A stretch of 64,000 nt of DNA from Oscillospiraceae bacterium. GTDB taxonomy: Bacteria; Bacillota; Clostridia; Oscillospirales; Acutalibacteraceae. The DNA lies in the NCBI GenBank assembly GCA_031280825.1, contig JAITGE010000040.1, forward strand, positions 1 to 64,000, written 5' to 3'. The notes beneath the pieces were generated by a model that made no database searches, was not told the origin of the DNA, and saw nothing but the letters and a program-made list of their open reading frames with translations. Both the position numbers and the translations under genes were made by a program. Below, one piece after another: positions 26,362-35,562 of the stretch. Position 1 is the first letter of the stretch. Each line of letters begins with the position of its first letter.

Positions 26362-27096
26362 CTATATCGCCGTCAGTCTCCGATAATATGCCAAGCTCTC
26401 GAATTTGCCGTCCCACTGCCGCCGCAGGTATTGCTCCGCCGCGCCCGCCAACAGACACAGCGCTTCCTCCGTGACAGCGAAGCGAAACAACCGTTCCAGC
26501 GGTGCGGTGCAAATATGCGCCAGAGCCGCTGCCGCTGCGGGCGGCAGGCAGCACCAGCCCGCAGGCAAGCGCTGCCCGGTAGCAACCGGCAAAACGCGCC
26601 CGCCCGTGCAATCCAGCGCGGCAGGCACTTCGCCGTCCCACGCATCCATATCCGGTGCAAAACCGGCAAGCGAAAGCAATCGCAATTCCGCAACCGCCTT
26701 CAGCAGCGCTTGGGAACGCGTACCCTCGCACAAAAAGTGCAGCAGGTTTAACAACAGGCGAAGCTGCTCCGGCGCAGGCTCTTCGCGCGGGCTTAGCGCT
26801 GCGCCAAGCTGTGCAAAATAGACTGCCAGCGCCAGCCGCACCGGCTCGTGCGCCAAAGCAAAGAAGATCTCCTGCGGCTGCGCCTCACGAAGGGTATATG
26901 TATCCTTCCGCCGGGCGAACTCAAACTGCCCATAGCAGAAGGGCTGCGCCGCGCCCTGCAGACGGCTGCCCGCCCGCTGTGCACCGTTGGCATAAGCAAA
27001 AAGCACGCCGTATTCCTTAGAAAGCACCGTTAGGAGGCGATCCTTTTCGCCCGTTGCCTTTGCGGCCAGCACCAGACCCTCGCTTTGCAGCTGCAT
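26362..27096 (-). CDS. recO: DNA repair protein RecO
   Basis: It is the recombination mediator that helps load RecA on SSB-coated DNA. 244 residues with an N-terminal OB-fold (TGEKDRLLTVLSKEYGVLFAYANGAQR) and a helical C-terminal domain. The four-cysteine zinc knuckle of many RecO proteins is not evident; only single cysteines (LDCTGG, WCCLPP) remain in that region. The yqzL-like gene upstream overlaps its start by 80 bp, recalling the era-yqzL-recO order of Bacillus. Confidence 0.88.
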   Translation of the reverse strand: MQLQSEGLVLAAKATGEKDRLLTVLSKEYGVLFAYANGAQRAGSRLQGAAQPFCYGQFEFARRKDTYTLREAQPQEIFFALAHEPVRLALAVYFAQLGAALSPREEPAPEQLRLLLNLLHFLCEGTRSQALLKAVAELRLLSLAGFAPDMDAWDGEVPAALDCTGGRVLPVATGQRLPAGWCCLPPAAAAALAHICTAPLERLFRFAVTEEALCLLAGAAEQYLRRQWDGKFESLAYYRRLTAI

Positions 27097-27262
27097 TCGC
27101 CCGTCCTCCGCTCAAATTCGGTTCGCCGACTTGTGCGCCGCCGCTTTCATCCGCCGCATTCACGGCGCTGCGGTATGCCAAATAGTCGCTCACGCGCCCG
27201 CTCGCTGCAAAATCCGCCCAAGCCTGCGCCGGATTGTTGTTGTTTTCGTGACGCTCATGCAT
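27017..27262 (-). CDS. YqzL-like small protein, overlapping recO
   Basis: 81 residues from the ATG at 27262. The segment AWADFAASGRVSDYLAYR matches the pattern of Bacillus YqzL (W-x-x-F-x-x-T/S-G-x-x-x-x-Y-L-x-Y/F), a short protein encoded just before recO. Here the frame runs on for about 45 residues into recO in another phase. The ribosome site is poor, and a hairpin lies 30 nt upstream, so translation may be regulated or weak. Function unknown. Confidence 0.55.
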   Translation of the reverse strand: MHERHENNNNPAQAWADFAASGRVSDYLAYRSAVNAADESGGAQVGEPNLSGGRANAAAKRGSGAGRKGNGRKGSPPNGAF

Positions 27263-27290
27263 TGCCAAAATTTTCGCGCCCCTTTCGCAT

Positions 27291-27322
27291 CTACAATTGC
27301 AATCCAAGGATTGCAATTGTAG
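27291..27322. repeat. Perfect 32-bp palindrome in the yqzL-recO leader
   Basis: Two exact 15-bp arms (CTACAATTGCAATCC and its complement) around a 2-bp centre. It is much more AT-rich than the surroundings and lacks a T tract, so it is not an obvious terminator. It could be an operator or an RNA hairpin in the leader. Confidence 0.8.
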
Positions 27323-27375
27323 TATGCCCTCTTGACGCAACCTTAAACAGCGCGCGATTTTTAATGTGCCTCTCC

Positions 27376-27404
27376 ATTATAACGCCAAACAGAACGCGGT
27401 GCAA
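27376..27404 (-). promoter_or_regulatory. Promoter of yqzL-recO
   Basis: TTGCAC (27404-27399), 17 nt, TATAAT (27381-27376) on the minus strand. Confidence 0.7.
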
Positions 27405-27459
27405 GTATTTCTTGCCGCCGTCGTGCATATGTTTAACGCGGATGTGGGGAGGGATTTGC

Positions 27460-28614
27460 GTGACGGCATTGGCGACGGCGAAACTGAATAAGAGCGCGGC
27501 CGCGCCGCGTATGCGCCGGCTGCGCGAAAGCGGGCTTTGGCTGGCCTCGTTCGGCTGCGTGGCATGTATCGTTTTGCTGGTGCTTTATTCACCGGCGGCG
27601 GCGGCGGGCGCGCGGGAGGGCTTGCTGATCTGCGGGCAGGTGGTGCTGCCTACACTCTTTCCGTTTTTTGTTCTGAGCGCGCTTTTTGCCACACTCCTGC
27701 AACGCAAAGCAACGCTGCGGTCAAGCACCGCACGCCTGCATGGGCTGCGCGTGATGGAGCGGCTGTTCCGCCAGCCCGCAGCCGCCGCCGGCGTGCTGCT
27801 CATCGGTCTGCTGGGGGGCTATCCGATGGGCGCAAAGGCGGCAGCGCAGCTGTTTGAGCGTTCCCTGCTCACGCGGCGGCAAGCGCAATGCCTGCAGCTG
27901 TTTTGTTTTAACGCCGGTCCTGCGTTTTTGATCGGCGTCGTCGGTTCGGCTCTGCTGGGCAGCCGCGAAGCCGGGCTGCTCGCGTTCGCCTCGCTGAGCC
28001 TTGCCTCGCTCGCACTGGGCCTTGGCAGCCGACTGTTATCACCCGCACCGGGCGCGCTGCTTCCGCCTGCCACAACAGCAAGCAATGCACAGAGCCACAC
28101 CCGCACCTTGACGGATAGCACGATCCTTGGCTGCGTCACGCAGGGTGTGGCGGCGGCGCTGAACGTTTGCGCGTGGGTGATCCTGTTTTCCTGCGTGTGT
28201 GCCCTTCTGCAGTTCCTCCCGGCGGGGCTGCGCCCGGCAATTCCCGCAGCCAACGCCATGCTGGAGGTGTCCTCCGGCGTTGTGCAAGCGGTGCGTGCCG
28301 GGATGCCTTTGCCGGTGCTCTGCGCGGTTCTGGGCTGGGGCGGTTTGAGCGTACATTGCCAAATCCTGGGTGATCTGCGCAAGGTCGGGTTGCGTCTGCG
28401 ATGGTTCTGGACGGCGCGGGCGCTCCACGGGGGGCTTGCTGCCGCCATCTGCAGCCAACTCATGCATTGGTTCCCGCCGGATACCCCCACCGCGCTGACC
28501 TTGGGCAGCCGTTCCGTGCAGCTTTGGGCGATTTCCGCACCTGCCGCCGCCGCGCTGCTGCTCTTCTGCGCTTTTCTCATTCTGGATCTTGACCTGAACC
28601 GCAAAATATGCTAA
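27460..28614 (+). CDS. ylbJ: YlbJ-like sporulation integral membrane protein
   Basis: About 384 residues from a GTG at 27460 with GGAGG 7 nt upstream. The long open stretch before it has unrelated composition and no site. It has eight or so hydrophobic segments. Two nucleoside-recognition (Gate) style halves can be seen: LPTLFPFFVLSALF and GGYPMGAKAAAQLF in the first half, and AAANAM, EVSSG and GWGGLSVHCQ in the second. YlbJ is needed for spore cortex formation in Bacillus. This supports a sporulating host. The exact transport function is unknown. Confidence 0.75.
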   Translation: MTALATAKLNKSAAAPRMRRLRESGLWLASFGCVACIVLLVLYSPAAAAGAREGLLICGQVVLPTLFPFFVLSALFATLLQRKATLRSSTARLHGLRVMERLFRQPAAAAGVLLIGLLGGYPMGAKAAAQLFERSLLTRRQAQCLQLFCFNAGPAFLIGVVGSALLGSREAGLLAFASLSLASLALGLGSRLLSPAPGALLPPATTASNAQSHTRTLTDSTILGCVTQGVAAALNVCAWVILFSCVCALLQFLPAGLRPAIPAANAMLEVSSGVVQAVRAGMPLPVLCAVLGWGGLSVHCQILGDLRKVGLRLRWFWTARALHGGLAAAICSQLMHWFPPDTPTALTLGSRSVQLWAISAPAAAALLLFCAFLILDLDLNRKIC

Positions 28615-28652
28615 ACTGAAGGCAAGAGGCAAGAAGTTGGGTGGGGGTTGCA

Positions 28653-28874
28653 TTGAAAAAAAAGCGGTTATTTAAAAGCGCGGCGTTCGCGCCCGCCTGC
28701 GAATATTGCCTGCGGGGCAAGCATTCGCCGGATGGCGGTTGCGTCCTTTGCGCCGAACGCGGCGTGATGCTCATGCAATCCAGCTGCAAAAAGTATGTCT
28801 ATGACCCGCTCAAGCGCCGCCCGCGCCCCAGCCCTGCCCTGCCGGAATTCGATCCGGAGCAATTTTCATTTTGA
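28653..28874 (+). CDS. Small cysteine-rich protein (clostridial type), 73 residues
   Basis: It starts at a TTG (28653) with GGGGG 5 nt upstream; an in-frame GTG at 28641 is an alternative. A lysine-rich start is followed by ACEYCLRGKHSPDGG, CVLCAERGV and SSCKKYVYDPLKRRPRP. The two C-x-x-C pairs and the later Cys suggest a metal-binding knuckle. Proteins with a CEYC...PDG...C..C..C+KY.YDPLKR pattern are, as I recall, widespread uncharacterised proteins in Clostridia. It follows ylbJ by 38 bp and may be co-transcribed. Confidence 0.72.
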   Translation: MKKKRLFKSAAFAPACEYCLRGKHSPDGGCVLCAERGVMLMQSSCKKYVYDPLKRRPRPSPALPEFDPEQFSF

Positions 28875-28956
28875 TACGCGCCGGTTGCGGTTTCTTGTTC
28901 ATTTGCTGCGCGGGCGCAGTAGACAGCTGCTTAAAATTTGAGCACGGAGGTTCACC

Positions 28957-30327
28957 GTGGGTTCTTTGTTCGCGCGGCAGCAGATGCCCGCAAATGGAGC
29001 TTTCGCGCAGAGCTTGACCGCCGCGCGGCGCTTTTTACTCAGCGACTGGGCTTTGCTCGCGCAGGCAATCCTTGCTTGCTTTGTGATTGTTCTTCACGGC
29101 GAAATCCCGGGCATGGCGGGGTTTTTGCTGTTATTTTCCGCTATCTGCATTGTTTCTGATAATATTTTAGCGACGGCGCCATCTTTCTTTTTTACCTCGC
29201 TCTTTCTGATCAAATGCGATAACTCCCTGCTGACCTTCCTTCCTCTGTGGTGGTTGGTGCTGTTCCCCCTTGCGGGACTTCTGTTTCACTTTATCGCTTA
29301 CCGCCGCCCCCTGCAAACCGGGCGAAGCTTTTTGCCCATGCTCGGGGTTTCTGTCGCTGTCACCCTCGGCGGCACGGGCGCCCTTTCGTCCTGGGAATAT
29401 TTTTCGGGCGCGTCGCTGTATCATGTGCTCGCGCTTGGCTTTGGGATGTTGCTGGCGTATGTTTTGCTGCGTAGCCACGTGCGCGACGAACCGGGCTTCC
29501 GCGCCTCGCGTTGGCTGTCACTCCTGCTGCTTACCCTAGGCCTGCTCGGGGCGTTCATGGTTTTTCACCACTACCTGGAGCATCTTTCATTCGTGCTTGA
29601 AAAGCGGACAATCCTGCCCTTTCAATGGCGCAACAACATTTCAAGCTTTTTGATGCTCGCGCTGCCCTTCGCCTTCGGGCGTGGCGTGAAGCATCCGTTT
29701 TGCATCCCGCTTGGGCTGTTGATTTTCGGCGCGCTGCTGCTTACAGGCTCCCGCGGCGGGCTGATTTTTGGCTTTGTGGAGCTGCTGCTGTGCGGCGGAA
29801 TGCTTCTGTTGGCGGATCGCAAGCGCCGCATGGCTTATCTGATTGCCGCCGCCGTCGGCGCTGCTGCCGCGCTGGTGACCTTCAACCGCTGGATCGGCTT
29901 CCTCAGCCCCGCGCTACTGCGTCTGCTCCGTCTGCTTTCGCCCGATGAACAGGAAGCGCGTGAGCTGCTGTATGCCCGCGCGATCGCCGATTTTAAACGT
30001 CACCCGGTTTTCGGGGTCGGCATTGGTTATATGGGCAACCGGGATGTGCACCCCTCCAAGGCGTTCGCGCTGTGCTGGTATCACAATTCCGTTTTGCAGG
30101 TGCTGGGCAGCACGGGGTTGTTGGGCGTTGCAGCGTATCTGTTTCAGTTTGTAACGCGCTGCGTCATTTTTTTACGGCGGCGAAGTCTGTTTCAACTCAC
30201 GCTTTTCATTGCGTGGGTGGGCATCGAGATGATGAGCCTGGTTAACCCCGGCGTGTTTGCACCTATACCGTATTTGCTTTTGGTGACAATGTTCGTCGTT
30301 TTTGCCGAAAAAGAGAGCGCCGCATAG
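28957..30327 (+). CDS. O-antigen ligase / Wzy-like polymerase family membrane protein
   Basis: 456 residues with about ten to twelve hydrophobic segments. The Wzy_C (O-antigen ligase) block is visible: LLTGSRGGLIFG (about 265), then the periplasm-type loop and HPVFGVGIGYMG with HNSVLQVLGSTGLLG (about 375-395). Such proteins polymerise or ligate undecaprenyl-linked polysaccharide at the outer face of the membrane. The GTG start at 28957 has GGAGG 6 nt upstream. No glycosyltransferases are nearby, so the polymer is unknown. Confidence 0.78.
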   Translation: MGSLFARQQMPANGAFAQSLTAARRFLLSDWALLAQAILACFVIVLHGEIPGMAGFLLLFSAICIVSDNILATAPSFFFTSLFLIKCDNSLLTFLPLWWLVLFPLAGLLFHFIAYRRPLQTGRSFLPMLGVSVAVTLGGTGALSSWEYFSGASLYHVLALGFGMLLAYVLLRSHVRDEPGFRASRWLSLLLLTLGLLGAFMVFHHYLEHLSFVLEKRTILPFQWRNNISSFLMLALPFAFGRGVKHPFCIPLGLLIFGALLLTGSRGGLIFGFVELLLCGGMLLLADRKRRMAYLIAAAVGAAAALVTFNRWIGFLSPALLRLLRLLSPDEQEARELLYARAIADFKRHPVFGVGIGYMGNRDVHPSKAFALCWYHNSVLQVLGSTGLLGVAAYLFQFVTRCVIFLRRRSLFQLTLFIAWVGIEMMSLVNPGVFAPIPYLLLVTMFVVFAEKESAA

Positions 30328-30354
30328 AGCTTGCTCACACGCGCAGCATTTCTT

Positions 30355-30951
30355 CTATGGATAATAAACACGCATAAAGCTTTGATGAAACGCACAAAAT
30401 CCCTCGTCATCCTCTTCCGCACGCGCAAAAGCTTCCTCGGCTTCAAACCGGAGCACCCCGCCGCCCGAAAGGTAGCCGGGGATCAATTCGTATCCCATCA
30501 AAAAATCCGGCGCAGTGCCGTCAGGCAGCGTGACACCGAACGCGCGCCCGCGCAAAAAGCCCAGCTTTGGATAATATGCCGGAACACCGGTGATAAGCAC
30601 CGCGCCATAGCCCATGGCGCGCGCTTTTTCCATGCTGTGAAAAACCAACGCTTTACCGATACCTTGTTTTTGATGTTTTGGCGGCACTGACAGCGGTCCA
30701 AAGCTGACGACGGGCTTGTCGCCAACCACGCCACGGGTATAGAGGATATGCCCAACGATCTCCCCCGCAGACTCCGCGACGAAGCACAGTTCCTTGAGCG
30801 GGAATTCCGTATCCCGCAGAAGATGCACAAGATAATGCTCATCTATCCGCCGCCTGCCCGGATAATCCAGCGTCAGGAAGGCTTCATAGGTCAAGCGCAG
30901 AATGGCGTTGTAATCCTCGGGACGTTCCGGCCGGATGGTTGGGCTGTTCAC
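30355..30951 (-). CDS. GNAT family N-acetyltransferase
   Basis: 198 residues. The GNAT core is clear: IRPERPEDYNAI at the start, VGHILYT (beta4), LSVPPKHQKQGIGKALV with the Q/RxxGxG/A acetyl-CoA loop (QKQGIG), then YYPKLGF. The GTG start at 30951 has AAGGAG 9 nt upstream. YPKLGF near the end is typical of the YhbS-like subgroup, whose substrates are mostly unknown. Confidence 0.88.
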   Translation of the reverse strand: MNSPTIRPERPEDYNAILRLTYEAFLTLDYPGRRRIDEHYLVHLLRDTEFPLKELCFVAESAGEIVGHILYTRGVVGDKPVVSFGPLSVPPKHQKQGIGKALVFHSMEKARAMGYGAVLITGVPAYYPKLGFLRGRAFGVTLPDGTAPDFLMGYELIPGYLSGGGVLRFEAEEAFARAEEDDEGFCAFHQSFMRVYYP

Positions 30952-31031
30952 TTTATTTTTCTCCTTAAGCTTTGCTTGTTCCGTAAATCATGTTTTCATT
31001 GGTTTGGTACTCCGGAATTTTACGCAACGCA

Positions 31032-31062
31032 TGCCCCGCACAGAGCTTTTCTGTGCGGGGCA
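31032..31062. terminator. Perfect GC-rich hairpin between operons
   Basis: 12-bp arms TGCCCCGCACAG / CTGTGCGGGGCA around a 7-nt loop. It lies 28 bp after the metallophosphoesterase stop and about 80 bp before the GNAT gene. It lacks a good T tract on either strand, so it may be a weak terminator or a 3'-end stabiliser. Confidence 0.5.
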
Positions 31063-31089
31063 TTACGCGCTTCCGCAGATCCGCAGCTT

Positions 31090-32469
31090 TCAGACCTCCT
31101 GGCTCTCCATACGCACAGTGTCGCCGTCGAAATGAAGCATTGCCGCCCTGTAGCCATAAACGCACCGCGTGAAAATATCCAGAATGCTTTTCGGTTCCTT
31201 GCGGGCAAACCGTCCGCCGTCCTCTAGGTTGGGGTAAGCCGCAGCCGTTTCGCTCCATTTGAGGCTGTGGCTGTGTCCACTCACGCCAAGCCTGACGCCC
31301 AGCCGCGCCATGGCGGCAAAATAACGCGACCGCCGCCCATCGGTTTCCGTGCAAAAATCGCGATCGTGGCAAAGCACGATATTGTATTTTTCAAGGCGGG
31401 GCGGCAGCGCTTCAAGCCACATCAGCTCGCGGTCAAGATACGTACCCATATCATAACAATCCTTGTGCTCCCAATCGTCCTTGCCGTCAGGCGATTCAGC
31501 GGAATCCGCGACAGTAAACAAAAACCGTCCGCGCTCCACCTGATAGTAATACGACGGCAGCCCGATCTTACGCACCAAATCCCCTATATCATAGTTCGCG
31601 CGAACCTCGTGATTGCCGCGCACAAAAATCGCCGGGATCTCGCCGCCGCTCAGACGCGCGGGCGGCAGCAGAAGGTGGCGTATCATGCCGGCTTCGTTCA
31701 CAGAATAATCCGCGCCGTCACCAAGCAGCAGCAGCAAATCCGGTGCGGTGCGGAACAGCCGCACTGCCCGCGCCATCTCCTTATCCCCGCGGAAATGCCA
31801 ATCCGAAAGCGCAAGAACCGCAGGATTTTCAAGCGTTCGGTCGCCCCGGAACGAAACAACGTCCCCGTGAATTGTTTTTCCAAGCCGACCCCCGTAGCTT
31901 ATTTGCTCCAGCACACGCCGCGCATGGATTTGATAGCGGTTATTTTCCAACGCATCCCGGGGGATGAGAACGCAATGCAGCTTGCCCGCGCGGCGTACGC
32001 CGGCATCCAGACTGTAAGCAGTCTGCTCCGCACCATCCATCGTGTAAGTGACGAAGCCTTGGCAGCGGCGGGATGCGGCAAAAATCACCGCGTAATCGCC
32101 CGTTCCAACATCCAGCACCAGCGGCGGCAGCGTGAACCGAAAGCGCCAAACCGGTAAACGCGCCTTGAACGCTTCGTTTTTCGTGATCCGCCCGCTCACA
32201 AGATTGATCAGCAAAATGAACAGCCCCAGCACGGCGCAAACGCCCAGCAACACGCGCCCGCCAAGAGGCAAGCCGTCCCGCGCCAGTACCCACGCCAAGC
32301 AACCGGCACCCGCAAGCGCATTGGGAAGCATCAGCCCATAAAACAGCAGACGGGCAAAACCGGGGAAGGTTTCGTGATCAATGAAAACATAACCGATGCG
32401 ATAGAAAGCATTCAGCACCGGACCGCTGATTGCAAGAAGGGCAACGAAAGCGGTTAGCGCGAGCAGCAT
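31090..32469 (-). CDS. Membrane-anchored metallophosphoesterase
   Basis: 459 residues. Three N-terminal helices (about 1-25, 40-62, 70-92) precede a linker domain and a calcineurin-like phosphoesterase domain. Its motifs are SDWHF (222-226), GDGADY (250-255), RGNHE (284-288), LCHDR and SGHSHS near residue 395. The first metal motif has Trp (SDWH) instead of the usual D-x-H spacing residue, which is tolerated. It is the last gene of the fucosidase operon, 33 bp after the transporter. It could act on phosphorylated or lipid-linked sugars outside the cell; this is inferred from context only. Confidence 0.82.
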   Translation of the reverse strand: MLLALTAFVALLAISGPVLNAFYRIGYVFIDHETFPGFARLLFYGLMLPNALAGAGCLAWVLARDGLPLGGRVLLGVCAVLGLFILLINLVSGRITKNEAFKARLPVWRFRFTLPPLVLDVGTGDYAVIFAASRRCQGFVTYTMDGAEQTAYSLDAGVRRAGKLHCVLIPRDALENNRYQIHARRVLEQISYGGRLGKTIHGDVVSFRGDRTLENPAVLALSDWHFRGDKEMARAVRLFRTAPDLLLLLGDGADYSVNEAGMIRHLLLPPARLSGGEIPAIFVRGNHEVRANYDIGDLVRKIGLPSYYYQVERGRFLFTVADSAESPDGKDDWEHKDCYDMGTYLDRELMWLEALPPRLEKYNIVLCHDRDFCTETDGRRSRYFAAMARLGVRLGVSGHSHSLKWSETAAAYPNLEDGGRFARKEPKSILDIFTRCVYGYRAAMLHFDGDTVRMESQEV

Positions 32470-32502
32470 GGGCGCTCTCCTTTTTGTGAAGTTAGCGGGG
32501 GT

Positions 32503-34371
32503 TTATCTCCCCTGCGGGATTGCGCTGTTCCCGCCCTTGTAGATGCCCCGCGGAACATAAGAAGCGGGTGGTGCGGGCGGCTCGCCGCCGTTTTCATCGG
32601 CATCGTTCAACGCACGCTCATAAATAACATCGCGCAGCACCTGCTCGGCGTTCTCTTCCGCCAAGGCGGCGTCGTTCACAAGATCCAGCGCCTTGGCGGC
32701 TTCCACGCGCCACTCAAGATCCTTGGTAATCTGCCGCTGCTGCTTGGCACTGAATTTGAACCAGAGCATGGGGATCAGGCTGGCGACGTCGCCGATAACG
32801 GCGATCACGCAGCCCGCCATCATGACCTTCATGCGCACGTCGTCCATAAAAAGAACATCCGTGTTGCCCGTGTAGCCATGCTCGCGGTACATCAACGGGA
32901 TCATGAAGCCCATCAGGGTTAAGATCGGCGCGGTAAGCCAGCTGAAAATGCCGGTGAAGCTTTCCATCCGCTCGCCGGAACACCACATCTGGTAATCGTT
33001 GAGATTCGTTTCCATTACGCCGTTGACCTGGATCATCACCTGCCCGAACAAGCGCGCGAACCATCCTGCGGCAATCACGATAAAGGCAAAGACCGCACCA
33101 TCCTTGATACCCGCCGCCAGCGCGATATAAGCTGAAAACTGCGCGACTATGCTCAGCGTTCGGTTGATGAAATAGAGCTTGCGATATTCGATTTTGCGCA
33201 TAAGTATGGGCGCGATCAGCACGCCGGGCGTCACCGCCGTTACGACAATTGTGTTAAAAATCCCAACGAAGGCGCCCGTTTGCCGCAGAATGTAATAAAT
33301 CAGGAAGAAATTGATGGTCAGCGCGTTGCTGGCAAGGCTGTCCACCAGGGTCGAAACCGTCTGCATCCACTTATATTTGTTGCGCATGACCGCATCCGTT
33401 CCCGTCCAGAAATTGATGTGCGGCTTATACTTCATGGGCGGCGCGGGAATGCGCTCCTTGATTTTGCCCAGACCGGCGAACATCATCAGCAGCCCTACCA
33501 AAATCACGACAAACACAACATAACGGTAATAGCCGAGCGTTTCAGTCTGCACGTGCAGGAACTGACCGATCATGGGCATTAAAAACCCGGGGATGCTGTT
33601 CAGCGCGTTCGCGATTGTGCCGGGATACGCCTGAATATCAACGCGCTCATATTGATCGGGAGAAATCACGCTAACCACCTTGTTGGCGGCGTTTTTCATG
33701 TCATACATGCCATAGCAGTTAAAGCAGAACTGCAAAATCCAGAAGCGCTCTGCGGTAACCAAATTGTTGAAGGGCAGCCAAAGAAGCACCAGCAGCCAAA
33801 ACAAGCGGGGTACGAGATTCACATACGGCCACAGCTTGTAGCGCCCCAGCTTTTCCAGCAGCAGCCGCCGCCAAAAAATGCCGCGCCAGTTGCCCCAAAC
33901 GCTGAGAACAAGGTTGGTGCCAATAATTTTCCAAAAACCGGGCATGATGCTTTCCTGCGCTGAAACCGGTACAAAAATCAGCAGCCCCAAGCCAACAAGG
34001 AAGAGCGGCACATAAATCAGGTTGATGAGCTTGGTGAGGCTTCGCGAAAGATGCCCCAAATTGTCCTGAACAATCCAACCGAAGAAGCTCCACAGATAAC
34101 CCATGGGCAGGGTGATAAGACCCACCACCGCAAAATATTGGAGCGGCAGACCGTAGATCATCATGCAGATAACCTGGCTGCCAAAACCGCCGAAAGCATC
34201 CCAGCCCTGCCGCGCGAATTCATCGCCGCCCACGGCAGCGATGGACGCGCCCCATTCCCTAAACGGAACATATCTGCCGGGCGGCGCTTCGCGCCAATAC
34301 CGCTTCACATAGGAAAGCCCGCTGCGGATTCTTTCCCCTGCCGGCTTCTTTTCCGCGCTGCTATCTGCCAT
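32503..34371 (-). CDS. GPH/MFS-type sugar symporter
   Basis: 622 residues from the ATG at 34371 (AGGAGG upstream, overlapping the preceding gene by 11 bp). About twelve hydrophobic helices are arranged as in glycoside-pentoside-hexuronide:cation symporters of the MFS_2 type (features such as NALTINFFLIYYILRQTG and the repeated loop around DQYERVDIQAYPGTIANALNS). The C-terminal tail of about 100 residues is long, charged and cytoplasmic. Together with the cytoplasmic fucosidase this is the likely importer of the glycan substrate. Confidence 0.72.
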   Translation of the reverse strand: MADSSAEKKPAGERIRSGLSYVKRYWREAPPGRYVPFREWGASIAAVGGDEFARQGWDAFGGFGSQVICMMIYGLPLQYFAVVGLITLPMGYLWSFFGWIVQDNLGHLSRSLTKLINLIYVPLFLVGLGLLIFVPVSAQESIMPGFWKIIGTNLVLSVWGNWRGIFWRRLLLEKLGRYKLWPYVNLVPRLFWLLVLLWLPFNNLVTAERFWILQFCFNCYGMYDMKNAANKVVSVISPDQYERVDIQAYPGTIANALNSIPGFLMPMIGQFLHVQTETLGYYRYVVFVVILVGLLMMFAGLGKIKERIPAPPMKYKPHINFWTGTDAVMRNKYKWMQTVSTLVDSLASNALTINFFLIYYILRQTGAFVGIFNTIVVTAVTPGVLIAPILMRKIEYRKLYFINRTLSIVAQFSAYIALAAGIKDGAVFAFIVIAAGWFARLFGQVMIQVNGVMETNLNDYQMWCSGERMESFTGIFSWLTAPILTLMGFMIPLMYREHGYTGNTDVLFMDDVRMKVMMAGCVIAVIGDVASLIPMLWFKFSAKQQRQITKDLEWRVEAAKALDLVNDAALAEENAEQVLRDVIYERALNDADENGGEPPAPPASYVPRGIYKGGNSAIPQGR

Positions 34372-35515
34372 CCTGCGTCCCCTCCTTTTTCTCCTCTTCA
34401 AGCATTGCGTTAAACGCCGCACGACCCGTGTTATAATGCGCCGCCGCATCGTCCATTTTAAGCTTATTGGGGTTGATTTGCGGCAAGCTGTGCTCGCGCA
34501 GCTCCACAGCACCCTCCGCTCCGCCAAAATAGACGTCCTTCACCTGATGACAGCGGTAAAACGCCCATTCGCCAATGGATTTCAACGACGCCGGAAAATA
34601 GAGCTTGCTCGGGAGCACAGTGCAATTGTTAAAGGCGTCGTCGCCGATGCTTTCCAAGCCCTCCGGCAGCTCTAAGACCGTAAGCCGACCTTGCCCGGCG
34701 AAGCTCATCTGCCCAATTTCGCGCAGGGTGGAGGGTAGCGTAACGCTTGTAAACAAACGCGTATTTTTTGCGACCTGGTTGGCATCTGTTGAAATACGAA
34801 AGTAAAACGCCGCGTCCGCGATCTTCTCCACACCCTCGGGAACCTCGTAGCTCTCCGCTTCACGCCCCATAGGATAAGCGAGGAGGGTTTTCATATCCTT
34901 GGTATACAGGACGCCGTCCACATCGCAAAACCATTCATTTGCGGGGTCAACATAGATATTTTGGAGCTTTTGCCCGTTGGCAAAGGCCCATCGCCCAATC
35001 TCACGCACGTCCTTGCCAATATGCACCGTAACGAGAGCTTCCGTGTTGGCGACGGCAAAATCCGCAACCCCAACCAAAGGCGCGCCGTCCGCACCGTCGT
35101 CGTTCTTGTCGCGGCTGTCCGCGGCGCGAACAACGTCCAGCCACAGCTCCGTCTGCTTCTCTTTGCCCGCAAAATATTTCAGCTGCCAGCCATTTTCTGT
35201 TTGGTCGTAAGCCGTCACAACCGCCTGGAAGTTTGTGTAGCCCAAATAAAGCGACAAGCCGACCAGCACCACAATTGCCAGAATCAACAAAAGCTTTTGC
35301 CTGGAACTCACCGTGTGCTTCGGTATGCGTTTGACAGAAACGACGCCGGTTTCCTCGTTCGTTTCGCCGTCGCCCGGAGCAGGCAGATCATCGTAGGTAT
35401 ACCAACGAATCCCCTTTTGGCGATCCTCCGCCTCTTGTGACGCACTCAGACCGAACACAGCCTTGAGCGAGTCTACAACATCCGCCAGGGTAACGGGCAA
35501 GGTTGCTTTCTTCAA
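34361..35515 (-). CDS. Membrane-anchored BspA-type leucine-rich-repeat protein
   Basis: 384 residues from a TTG at 35515 with AAAGGAG 7 nt upstream. A cytoplasmic N-terminus of about 90 residues (including KKATLPVTLADVVDSLKAVFG) precedes one transmembrane helix (about 93-113, KLLLILAIVVLVGLSLYLGY) and an extracellular LRR_5 region. The repeats include VREIGRWAFANGQKLQNI, LREIGQMSFAGQGRLTVL, LESIGDDAFNNC and LKSIGEWAFYRC. BspA LRRs bind host proteins or glycans. A type II topology with an intracellular domain suggests sensing or scaffolding beside the transporter. Confidence 0.8.
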   Translation of the reverse strand: MKKATLPVTLADVVDSLKAVFGLSASQEAEDRQKGIRWYTYDDLPAPGDGETNEETGVVSVKRIPKHTVSSRQKLLLILAIVVLVGLSLYLGYTNFQAVVTAYDQTENGWQLKYFAGKEKQTELWLDVVRAADSRDKNDDGADGAPLVGVADFAVANTEALVTVHIGKDVREIGRWAFANGQKLQNIYVDPANEWFCDVDGVLYTKDMKTLLAYPMGREAESYEVPEGVEKIADAAFYFRISTDANQVAKNTRLFTSVTLPSTLREIGQMSFAGQGRLTVLELPEGLESIGDDAFNNCTVLPSKLYFPASLKSIGEWAFYRCHQVKDVYFGGAEGAVELREHSLPQINPNKLKMDDAAAHYNTGRAAFNAMLEEEKKEGTQDGR

Positions 35516-35562
35516 AAAACCACTCCTTTGATGATGATAAGCCCTGCCGTTCCGGCAGACCC

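Noticed and set aside
27085-27459. N-terminal extension of the YlbJ-like protein
   Set aside because: The extra 125 codons have Cys/Arg/Pro-rich unrelated composition, overlap the recO and yqzL coding region in antisense, and a GTG with a strong site follows at 27460.
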